Source: Opitutia bacterium (GTDB lineage Bacteria > Verrucomicrobiota > Verrucomicrobiia > Opitutales > Seribacteraceae). Taken from it: DNA of 6,791 nt. How positions within the stretch are numbered: position 1 is the stretch's first letter; each line of letters begins with the position of its first letter. The notes beneath the pieces were generated by a model. That model had not been told where the DNA came from, made no database searches, and saw nothing but the letters and a program-made list of their open reading frames with translations. The position numbers and the translations under genes are program-made. The stretch spans positions 1-6,791 of the forward strand of contig NZLE01000079.1 in NCBI GenBank assembly GCA_002692605.1. Direction: 5' to 3'. This document shows, one piece after another, positions 1 through 6,224 of this stretch.

Positions 1-1022
1 AAGAGCAGACCGAGCGTAATCCCGAATTTCAACCCACTGAGACTGAACCCGATTGCGTAGCCCACGCCCATGAGCAACCCAATCAATAGTTGTCCTCGAA
101 AGAACGCCACGAGGATGCCTACGAATTCACGAATCAGAAAAACGAGATCTTCTCGGAGAGAATCGGACAAAAAGGCAAGTTCCTGATCGAGGTCATTGAA
201 AAAATTCCGATTGGAACTTAGAAAATAAAAGAGATAAATCGGAATGACGGCCAAATAAGTGATCTTGGCGAAAAGACCCAGCAAACCGGACCATGCGCTT
301 TTGAGAACCGCAGCGGATTTTTCCGCAATCTGCCCACCCTGTTTTTCCATCAACTCCATCGCCTGGTTTTTCATCTCAAGGTTCTTGCGGTTCAAATAGG
401 CTTTTCTCTCAGTCAGCTTTGTGAGTTCTAGGAAATCCTCTCTCTCCTTGGAATCGAGAGAGCGAAAGGTTTCCCGATCTTCGATGCTCAGAGAGTCGTA
501 AATTCTTTGCTGCTCGGGCTCGAGTCGCAAAACCAGGGCAGGATCCTTCGGACCAAGCAAATCCTTCCAATACTCCTTGAAAACCTTGGCCTGCTCGGAA
601 AAAGCCTCCCACGTCTCAGGTGGCAAGGACTTCTTCGCCTTGTCTTCGAGCTTCTCTGGCCAATCCGCCGCCGTTCCCATGAATTCTCGGGTCTGAGAAA
701 TCACTTCTCCTCCAAGAAACCAAATGGCGGAACCCGATGAACCAATTACCAAAAGGTAAAGCAGGAGAATGGAAGCCATCCTACCCAAGCTCAGCTTATC
801 CTCAAAGAAAGTGACGATAGGACGAAGCAAAATGGCGAGCATACCGGATATCGCCAACGACCAAATCACTCCTCCGAAAAAATCGAAGGCCTTGTTGAGA
901 ATCAGCACCAACACCGCAAAGAGACATCCAAGAACGAGCGCACCTCCGAAACATAGAACAAAAGCTAGAAATTTACGCTGGCGGTCACTCAAAGCGGAGG
1001 ATGTTTTCGTATTTTCGTTCAT
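1..1022 (-). CDS. AI-2E family transporter (PerM/TqsA/YdiK-like permease), C-terminus cut off by the window edge
   Basis: I translated this from an ATG at 1022 on the minus strand; the frame stays open for 340 codons to the left edge. It reads as a polytopic inner-membrane protein: hydrophobic segments near residues 18-42, 49-70, 83-105, 253-270 and 299-325, with another starting near 328. The segment around residues 307-340, with R-G-Q-L-L-I-G-L, a G-x-G-Y-A-I-G-F-S-L-S-G-L run and then I-T-L-G-L-L, is the conserved core of AI-2E/PerM permeases (PF01594). Members have been linked to autoinducer-2 or small-molecule export and to ion antiport; no substrate can be read here. The hydrophilic stretch between the third and fourth membrane segments (about 107-245) is rich in Glu/Lys, probably helical, and longer than I expect for the family. 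An A/G-rich AAAAGG lies 3 bases upstream of the ATG. Roughly the last 50-100 residues are missing. The gene is divergent from the protease gene. Confidence 0.85.
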   Translation of the reverse strand, partial: MNENTKTSSALSDRQRKFLAFVLCFGGALVLGCLFAVLVLILNKAFDFFGGVIWSLAISGMLAILLRPIVTFFEDKLSLGRMASILLLYLLVIGSSGSAIWFLGGEVISQTREFMGTAADWPEKLEDKAKKSLPPETWEAFSEQAKVFKEYWKDLLGPKDPALVLRLEPEQQRIYDSLSIEDRETFRSLDSKEREDFLELTKLTERKAYLNRKNLEMKNQAMELMEKQGGQIAEKSAAVLKSAWSGLLGLFAKITYLAVIPIYLFYFLSSNRNFFNDLDQELAFLSDSLREDLVFLIREFVGILVAFFRGQLLIGLLMGVGYAIGFSLSGLKFGITLGLL

Positions 1023-1137
1023 TGGCCTTTTACTTTTGTTTGCTTGCCATCCGGATAATCCAAAAGGTAGGGGTAAAAATGTCCTTTGCCGATGTTGGAG
1101 TCAAACGAAACCCTTATCCGACGACGCTTTGAAGCTA
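1023..1137. promoter_or_regulatory. Divergent intergenic region, probably holding promoters for both flanking genes
   Basis: These 115 bases separate two divergently oriented genes, so both start signals should lie here or just inside the genes. On the minus strand a TTGACT (1104-1099, five of six matches to the -35 consensus) is followed after 17 bases by a poor -10, CATTTT (1081-1076). On the plus strand GATAAT (1054-1059, five of six) resembles a -10, but no good -35 stands at the right distance. I see no operator-like palindrome. The location is well supported by gene orientation; the individual boxes are weak. Confidence 0.35.
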
Positions 1138-3159
1138 ATGAATATATTTCTTCCATTTTTTTTCGTCCTTTGCATCAGCCTTTCCGCGAAGGCAGAATAC
1201 GAAACAGCCGATTCTTCCCTAGCTCTGAATTCCGCGGTTGATTCGGTCTATCCGGCAATCGTTCGAATCGCCGTCGTTTCCGAAAAAGGTTCCGGCGGAA
1301 GGATGATGAAGTCCAGAGCCACGGGTAGCGGAGTGATCATCGACAAAACCGGTTTGGTGGTAACCAATCATCACGTAGCGGGCAAAGCCACCCGCATCGC
1401 CTGCCGGCTTCACGACGGAGAAGAAGTCATGGCCGACTTGCTTGGAGCTGACCCGATGACGGATCTTGCCGTTTTGCGCTTACGACTTTCGGAGCGTCCT
1501 GAAAAAGCCATCCCTCTCACCGTAGCCAAATTTGGAAATTCCGACGAGGTTCGGGTTGGAGACCCATGCTTTGCCATGGGAAGTCCAGCCGGTTTGTCCC
1601 AATCGGTTACTCGCGGCATTATTTCGAACGTGGCCATGATGTCTCCGAATCGGGGCTCTTTCCGTTTGGATGGTGAAAGCGTCGGGGAATTGGTTCGGTG
1701 GCTCGGTCACGACGCTGTCATTTTCCCGGGTAATAGTGGAGGTCCTCTCGTCAATGACAAGGGCGAGATTATTGGCATAAATGAAGTCGGAATTGGCAGT
1801 TTGGGTGGTGCCATACCTGCAAATTTAGCTCAATCCGTAGCGGGGGAATTGAAGCAAAGCGGATACGTTTCCCGCTGTTGGACGGGATTGGAGTGCCAAC
1901 CTATGCTTGACTCAAAACGCAGAGGAATTCTGGTTGCCGGAGTCATCGAAGACTCTCCAGCGGATAGAGCGGGTTTCGCTCCCGGAGACGTACTCACCCG
2001 ATACGATGGTCATCCCGTTCACGCGACCATCCCCGAAGACCTTCCTCCCTTCAATCAATTGGCCTATGGGATGATCCCCGGCAAACGCTTCAAGGTTGTC
2101 GGACTCAGGGCGGGAAAGAAAATGGTTTGGTCACTGACCGGCATACCCCGAGAACCCGCTTATGCCAAAGAAAAGGAACTCAAGACGTGGGGACTCACGG
2201 TTCGGGATTTCACTCTGATGTCTTCCCTGGAAGCTCGGAGGTCCGGTAAGGAAGGAGCCCAGGTTCATTCGGTCAACCGGGGCGGTCCTTCCGCAAGCGC
2301 CAAACCAGGGCTTTTCGCCGGGGACGTGATCGTTAAGGTGGGCGGACACAGCATTCGATCGGTCAAGGATTTGCTGCGAGTCACCCACGAAATCACCAAA
2401 GGCAAAAGGGAACCGGTTCCGACCCTGATCACCCTGGAGAGAGATTTGGCTCATCTTCTCACGGTGGTCAGCATCGGTCCGGAAGCGGAGGAAAACCAGC
2501 CCCTCCAAGCTTGGAAGCCCTGGCTGGGAATATCCACCCAAGTCCTCACCAAAGATCTTTCACAAGCGCTCGAATTGCCCAGAAACACAAGAGGCATCCG
2601 GATTATCCAGGTTTTCCCCGAAACCCCTGCGGAACGAGCAGGTCTTCAGTCCGGCGATCTTCTTTTTAGAATAGACGGACAAATCATCATGGCCTATCGA
2701 ACGGAGGATACGGAAGTTTTCGGAAATATGATCAAAGAATACAAAACCGATGCGACGATCCGGCTCAGTGGACTTCGCGCCGGGACTCCTCTGGACTTGA
2801 ACGTGACCTTGGACAAGCGCCCTCCACCGGCCAATGAACTCCACCAATATGAGGAGGAAACCTTTGAATTCACCGTTCGGGAACTTTCCTTCGGGGATCG
2901 CGTCTTCGCCCGACTGGAAAAAGATCAATCGGGTCTTTTGGTGGACAACGTCGAAGCCGCAGGTTGGGCTGCCCTTGCCGGACTTATGCAAGGCGACATC
3001 CTTCTTGAAATCGACGGAGTCTCCACAAATCAGGTCAATGATTTCGAAAAACGGATGAAGGAAATAACACGAAATAAAAGCAAGCGAATCGTTTTTTTCG
3101 TCCGCCGGGGCATTCATACCCTATTCCTCAAACTCGAACCGGATTGGGATAATGAATAA
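1138..3159 (+). CDS. Periplasmic HtrA/Deg-type serine protease with four PDZ domains
   Basis: 673 residues. The N-terminus is a clear Sec signal peptide: a Phe/Leu-rich core ending in A-K-A, with cleavage expected after residue 19. A trypsin-fold protease domain follows (about 30-243) with an intact triad: His79 in V-T-N-H-H-V, Asp109 in D-P-M-T-D-L-A-V-L and Ser200 in P-G-N-S-G-G-P-L. Four PDZ domains follow at about 247-336, 350-446, 460-558 and 575-668. Each has a recognisable A-G-x-x-x-G-D-hydrophobic or equivalent turn, for example A-D-R-A-G-F-A-P-G-D-V-L and A-E-R-A-G-L-Q-S-G-D-L-L. Classical HtrA/DegP has one or two PDZ domains, so this is an enlarged form. Family knowledge suggests ATP-independent degradation or chaperoning of misfolded envelope proteins. 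The frame stays open upstream to an ATG at 769, but that extension lies antisense to the permease and would bury the signal peptide, so I chose 1138. No strong Shine-Dalgarno is visible. The 3' end overlaps the next gene by 8 bases. Confidence 0.9.
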   Translation: MNIFLPFFFVLCISLSAKAEYETADSSLALNSAVDSVYPAIVRIAVVSEKGSGGRMMKSRATGSGVIIDKTGLVVTNHHVAGKATRIACRLHDGEEVMADLLGADPMTDLAVLRLRLSERPEKAIPLTVAKFGNSDEVRVGDPCFAMGSPAGLSQSVTRGIISNVAMMSPNRGSFRLDGESVGELVRWLGHDAVIFPGNSGGPLVNDKGEIIGINEVGIGSLGGAIPANLAQSVAGELKQSGYVSRCWTGLECQPMLDSKRRGILVAGVIEDSPADRAGFAPGDVLTRYDGHPVHATIPEDLPPFNQLAYGMIPGKRFKVVGLRAGKKMVWSLTGIPREPAYAKEKELKTWGLTVRDFTLMSSLEARRSGKEGAQVHSVNRGGPSASAKPGLFAGDVIVKVGGHSIRSVKDLLRVTHEITKGKREPVPTLITLERDLAHLLTVVSIGPEAEENQPLQAWKPWLGISTQVLTKDLSQALELPRNTRGIRIIQVFPETPAERAGLQSGDLLFRIDGQIIMAYRTEDTEVFGNMIKEYKTDATIRLSGLRAGTPLDLNVTLDKRPPPANELHQYEEETFEFTVRELSFGDRVFARLEKDQSGLLVDNVEAAGWAALAGLMQGDILLEIDGVSTNQVNDFEKRMKEITRNKSKRIVFFVRRGIHTLFLKLEPDWDNE

Positions 3160-3943
3160 TTTTTCTTTCTCCCATCGATTTTCAGCGCGGAACGCGATGA
3201 TTCCATTATTGCTTGCAATGGTCGGTTCACTTTTGGGCAAGGAACCCGAACAGACCTGGCGTTCCCTGCTTGAAAAACATGCGGATTGCGTAACTTGGGT
3301 TTCCGTCACGGTTCGAATCGAAGTGAGCACGGGCGGAAGAAGCATGCCCCCACAAGAGCAAAAACTGGAGGCGCTTGGTACCATCCTTTCCGAAGACGGA
3401 CTCACCGTCTTATCCTTGAATACGGTGGATCCGACCTCGAATATTCTTTCTCGCCTGCGCAATCCGGGAGCATCCGTACAGGTCAAATACACCGAAGTGC
3501 TCATTCTCATGAAGGATGGCACTGAAGTCCCGGCCAAGTTGCTGCTGAAGGACGTCGATCTGGATTTGGCGTTTGTTCTACCGATTCCCGATTCCATCGA
3601 GATGCAGGATGGCATTGAATTCTCTCCGGTTCCTTTGCAAAAGAACAATAAGGCCAAATCGCTCCAAGTGTTAGATGAAGTGGTCTCGGTCAGCAAACTC
3701 GGGAGAAACTTATACCGTGAATCCACCCTGCGTCGCGGTTGGGTGAATGCGGTGATCGAAAAGCCAAGAAAATACTTTGTCATTGAGAACATTGGCTTGG
3801 GCACTCCGATCTTTTCTCGGTCTGGCGATTGGTTGGGGGTCGTCGTTTACAAGATGGATCGGGGAAGACCTTCCGGAGTGGTGACCTTGCCCTCGGATGA
3901 TATTCTGGAGATTGCCGAGCAGGTGCGTTCGAGAAACCCTTAA
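3152..3943 (+). CDS. Secreted trypsin-fold pseudoprotease, HtrA-like, lacking catalytic His and Ser
   Basis: 263 residues. A basic N-terminal stretch (His8, Arg9, Arg13) and a hydrophobic core at about 16-29 look like a signal peptide; Met16 is a possible alternative start. The rest aligns by eye to the protease domain of the upstream gene. L-G-T-I-L-S-E-D-G-L matches the G-S-G-V-I-I-D-K-T-G-L strand, D-L-D-L-A-F-V-L matches the region of the catalytic Asp (Asp138 retained), and G-L-G-T-P-I-F matches G-N-S-G-G-P-L. In this alignment His is replaced by Asn90 or a neighbour, and Ser by Leu216. No PDZ domain follows. It is therefore probably a non-catalytic paralogue. The start codon lies inside the protease gene with an 8-base overlap and no good ribosome site of its own (GGGA only 2 bases away), which points to translational coupling. 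A role as regulator, scaffold or substrate-binding partner of the protease is inference. Confidence 0.75.
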   Translation: MNNFSFSHRFSARNAMIPLLLAMVGSLLGKEPEQTWRSLLEKHADCVTWVSVTVRIEVSTGGRSMPPQEQKLEALGTILSEDGLTVLSLNTVDPTSNILSRLRNPGASVQVKYTEVLILMKDGTEVPAKLLLKDVDLDLAFVLPIPDSIEMQDGIEFSPVPLQKNNKAKSLQVLDEVVSVSKLGRNLYRESTLRRGWVNAVIEKPRKYFVIENIGLGTPIFSRSGDWLGVVVYKMDRGRPSGVVTLPSDDILEIAEQVRSRNP

Positions 3944-3958
3944 ATTTTCCATTGCGGA

Positions 3959-3986
3959 TTGAGGGGAACGGTTCTTATGGTAGAAA
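3959..3986 (+). promoter_or_regulatory. Weak candidate promoter upstream of the MORN lipoprotein gene
   Basis: TTGAGG (3959-3964) and TAGAAA (3981-3986) stand 16 bases apart and each match the sigma-70 boxes at four of six positions. Transcription from here would begin near 3993, only a few bases before the ATG at 3996 but about 33 bases before the ATG at 4026, so it fits the downstream start better. Read-through from the protease pair is equally possible, because no terminator hairpin is visible after 3943. Confidence 0.2.
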
Positions 3987-4011
3987 TCTTCTCAGATGAA
4001 TAACTCAACTC

Positions 4012-4017
4012 AAGGGA
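4012..4017 (+). promoter_or_regulatory. Shine-Dalgarno-like site that favours the start at 4026
   Basis: AAGGGA lies 8 bases before the ATG at 4026, a good fit in sequence and spacing. The upstream in-frame ATG at 3996 has no comparable site at a suitable distance. This is the reason for preferring 4026 as the start. Confidence 0.45.
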
Positions 4018-4025
4018 AAACCTCC

Positions 4026-5279
4026 ATGCTGCGCTTTCTGCCGGTTGGATTGATAATTGTTTTCAGCTCCTGCTCCGAAAGGACACTCAACCCCGATGAC
4101 GTCGAATACCGAAGAGATGAAAACGGATCGGAGATACTCTATCAATTGGGAGCGGACGAACCCTACGGATCGAAAAGACAGGCATTCGTCAGCGATGATC
4201 ACCCCAATGGTAAGAAACACTTTAAGATTAGTTTCAGAGACGGTCGTAAGGATGGATCTTTTATCTTTTGGCAAAACAATGGGCTGAAGCTTTTGTCCGG
4301 TTTCTTCAAAGAAGGCAAGAGGGACGGTCTCTTCACGGCCTATGGTCGGACCGGTGAATTGGTCTACGAAAAGAACTACAAGGACGGAGAACTCGATGGA
4401 AACTTCACCCTGTACTATCCCGCTTCGAACAGCGACGTCTATCGCTATTTTGAAAAGCTCAAGGAAGAGGGCCTCAAGCACGGTGAACTCGACGTAAAAA
4501 GCCATTTGCGGATGAAGGTTGCCTTTGCAAACGGAAATCCAAGCGGTCCATACAAAGCCTATTTTCACCCTGGTGGCAAAAAGGTGAGTTTGGCGGATTT
4601 GATCCGCGAAGAAGGTTCGTTTGATGAAAACGGTAAGCTCAACGAGAAACAACTGCGATATTTTCCCAGAACCTATGGACTCTCCGTGGAACTCCCGGAC
4701 AAGGTTCGACTTGAAACGATTCACCCTCCTACCCCGGACGGCTTGTCCAGGGCAATCGACGAAGCGGCCAAAGAGATCAATGCCATTCCCGCCTATCGAA
4801 ACCCCGATCATTTGCCGGCCAAGGTCTTCACCGTGGACGATCGTGGAAATGAAATCGTCCCCATTTGGTCATCCCATATCGTACAATTGGGTATCCGGAA
4901 CATGGATGGTTATCTTCTTCCCGAAAGGTTTGAGGCAAACTACGAAATTTACAGCCAAACCGTCCGGCCAGCCGCAGAAAAAGTACTGCTTGCCTTGGAT
5001 TTGAGCAATGACCCAAACTTACCCATCTACGAAAAACGAGGCGGGGCCGTTGAAATCGTTGGCTTGAACGCTCAGGGGGTAATCATTGACGTTCTTTGGA
5101 GTAGCAGCGCCACAAGCAAAGTGATCGCCTTGGAAGAGCGCATTTTCGCAAAAAGAACCAAAATTCGCAGAGAATGGAAAGATGGATTTTCATCCGAGGC
5201 CAATTGGCTTCTCAAAAACGGATCCACTCTTAATCTCCGAGGGAATAAGCCTTTTTCGGAGCTTGGTATTCTGCGATAA
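4026..5279 (+). CDS. Lipoprotein with MORN_2/YwqK-type repeats and an unrecognised C-terminal domain
   Basis: 417 residues from this start (427 if the ATG at 3996 is used). The N-terminus is a short lipoprotein signal: Met-Leu-Arg, a hydrophobic core, then F-S-S-C, with Cys16 as the likely lipidated residue (Phe at -3 is acceptable but not ideal). Ser follows the Cys, so under the E. coli sorting rule it would go to the outer membrane. Residues about 57-132 carry MORN_2/YwqK-like repeats: K-D-G-S-F-I-F-W, R-D-G-L-F-T-A-Y and L-D-G-N-F-T-L-Y start at Asp76, Asp100 and Asp124, an exact 24-residue period. A fourth, degenerate copy (S-G-P-Y-K-A-Y-F-H-P-G-G) follows near 173-185. Such repeats are common in secreted or surface proteins and YwqK-type antitoxins; they suggest a beta-rich binding surface, not catalysis. 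Residues about 230-417 match no family I recognise. The stop codon forms the loop of the downstream hairpin. Confidence 0.8.
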   Translation: MLRFLPVGLIIVFSSCSERTLNPDDVEYRRDENGSEILYQLGADEPYGSKRQAFVSDDHPNGKKHFKISFRDGRKDGSFIFWQNNGLKLLSGFFKEGKRDGLFTAYGRTGELVYEKNYKDGELDGNFTLYYPASNSDVYRYFEKLKEEGLKHGELDVKSHLRMKVAFANGNPSGPYKAYFHPGGKKVSLADLIREEGSFDENGKLNEKQLRYFPRTYGLSVELPDKVRLETIHPPTPDGLSRAIDEAAKEINAIPAYRNPDHLPAKVFTVDDRGNEIVPIWSSHIVQLGIRNMDGYLLPERFEANYEIYSQTVRPAAEKVLLALDLSNDPNLPIYEKRGGAVEIVGLNAQGVIIDVLWSSSATSKVIALEERIFAKRTKIRREWKDGFSSEANWLLKNGSTLNLRGNKPFSELGILR

Positions 5280-5288
5280 TCGCAGAAT
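5268..5288. terminator. Hairpin between convergent genes, possibly a bidirectional terminator
   Basis: ATTCTGCGA and TCGCAGAAT form a perfect 9-bp stem around a three-base TAA loop. The loop is exactly the stop codon of the lipoprotein gene; the convergent gene ends 7 bases away at 5295. Position and symmetry suit a shared 3'-end structure. Neither strand has a T-tract after the stem, so it is not a canonical intrinsic terminator and may instead act in 3'-end protection or with Rho. Confidence 0.55.
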
Positions 5289-5294
5289 GGGGTT

Positions 5295-6224
5295 CTACTT
5301 CCCCGTTGCGTCGAATGGATTATTGGGCAAAGGCAAATTCTCAAAAGGATTGTCGGGCTTTTTATCTTCAAGGGAATCAAAGGGATTGGTTTGATTTTGA
5401 GGCTTCTTCTCAGTGGCTGAATCAAACGGATTGATCGGCGCAGCCTTTTTTTCTGATTGCTCAAAAGGATTTGAACTCGGAACCGAATCAAAAGGATTAT
5501 CAGTGGCAGCGGGAACGGAATCAAAGGGATTCGCGCCTGATGGGGAGCTGACCTGATCGAATGGATTAATCAGGTCAGGCTTTGGCGGTTTTTTTATTTC
5601 AAAGGGCGTCGGCAAGGCCAGCCAAGGCGGAACTTCGTCCAAGTCATAAAAAGCCCGCCGTTCGAGTTCCTCGAAAGTGAGCACCTGATCAATTCTTGGT
5701 CTCAAGTCAAAACTCCACTGAAAGCGTATCGGATTGGTGGGTTGATGATTCTTCAATTTATCCAAGACCGTCAAATCATAGCCACCGCCATTTTCAGGGT
5801 ATCCCCCGTTCCATCTCAAATAGAAACGCCAAGGTTTGCCCTCTTCTTTGTTTTGGGCGTCAATCCATCGATCTCCCACTTCCAAAATGTAACCTTCGAA
5901 AACTCCCCCCATGTCCTTGGGAATTTCATGCTCCACCGCAGCAAGCCTCAGATGACCATCCCAAAACCAAGCCAAATTCACTCGGTTGCCAACCACCAAT
6001 TCTTCAATGAGTTCTAAAGTTTCTGCATCAAAACCACCACCCTTGCTGGGAGCATCTCCGTTCCAGGGAGCCAAGTAACGGTGGAGGTATCCGTTATCAT
6101 CCTTCACTTCCACCCAAGCCTCTCCCTTTGAGGTGAGGATGCCTCGGAGCATTCCCTGCTCAACCTTTCCAGCCAAAAGCGAAAAGAACGAAAAAACCAG
6201 TAAAAGACAAATGCTAGCTCTCAC
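5295..6224 (-). CDS. Secreted protein with two W-N-G modules and a tail of eight NPF(D/E) motifs
   Basis: 309 residues from a GTG start at 6224-6222. The start is chosen because a hydrophobic signal peptide (about residues 5-18) follows at once. Residues about 24-97 and 106-180 are two copies of one domain. Shared features include G-I-L/G-Y-I-L, A-W-V-E-V/R-W-I-D-A, P-W-N-G-D/R-W-N-G-G, G-G-G-F-D/G-G-G-Y-D, then a helix and a final strand with aromatic, Asp and Leu-Arg (W-D-G-H-L-R / F-D-L-R-P-R). I recall similar modules in Verrucomicrobiota and Planctomycetota proteins but know no function. From residue 219 the chain is low-complexity (Pro, Ser, Asn, Lys) with N-P-F-D or N-P-F-E at 220, 232, 243, 252, 265, 280, 292 and 302. 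N-P-F peptides bind EH domains, and NPFxD binds SHD1 domains, in eukaryotes; whether that applies here is open. The gene overlaps the aldehyde dehydrogenase gene by 11 bases, implying one transcript. Confidence 0.75.
   Translation of the reverse strand: MRASICLLLVFSFFSLLAGKVEQGMLRGILTSKGEAWVEVKDDNGYLHRYLAPWNGDAPSKGGGFDAETLELIEELVVGNRVNLAWFWDGHLRLAAVEHEIPKDMGGVFEGYILEVGDRWIDAQNKEEGKPWRFYLRWNGGYPENGGGYDLTVLDKLKNHQPTNPIRFQWSFDLRPRIDQVLTFEELERRAFYDLDEVPPWLALPTPFEIKKPPKPDLINPFDQVSSPSGANPFDSVPAATDNPFDSVPSSNPFEQSEKKAAPINPFDSATEKKPQNQTNPFDSLEDKKPDNPFENLPLPNNPFDATGK
5311..5567 (-). repeat. Eight degenerate 11-bp repeats encoding the NPF(D/E) motifs
   Basis: On the plus strand the unit reads TC(A/G)AANGGATT. 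It occurs at 5311-5321, 5341-5351, 5377-5387, 5422-5432, 5461-5471, 5488-5498, 5521-5531 and 5557-5567. Spacing varies from 27 to 45 bases, always a multiple of three, so every copy is in frame. Between copies the DNA differs in length and content. Conservation of the motif in variable linkers suggests selection on the peptide, not recent slippage of a long repeat. Confidence 0.85.

Noticed and set aside
1053..1119. GGATAA (1053-1058) and TTATCC (1114-1119) as an inverted repeat in the divergent spacer.
   Set aside because: Six bases separated by 55 is expected by chance, and no additional symmetry supports an operator.
769..1137. An in-frame 123-codon extension upstream of the HtrA-type protease start.
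   Set aside because: It lies mostly antisense to the permease gene, has no protein-like composition, and would put the clear signal peptide ending in A-K-A at residue 124 onward. It is an accidental open frame.
2560..3117. A 185-residue minus-strand open frame opposite the last two PDZ domains.
   Set aside because: PDZ motifs on the plus strand explain this DNA; the antisense product has no motif or initiation signal that I can see.
3121..3804. A 227-residue minus-strand open frame opposite the pseudoprotease gene.
   Set aside because: It is antisense to a well-supported exported protein; its translation shows no recognisable domain and looks like a shadow frame.
4005..4811. A 268-residue minus-strand open frame opposite the MORN lipoprotein gene.
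   Set aside because: The plus-strand frame has a lipoprotein signal and regular repeats; the antisense translation shows no organised features and starts inside coding sequence.
5311..5567. Regularly spaced short repeats that might suggest a CRISPR array or iterons.
   Set aside because: Units are only 11 bp, degenerate, unevenly spaced and always in frame with a coding sequence, so they are explained by the N-P-F peptide repeats.
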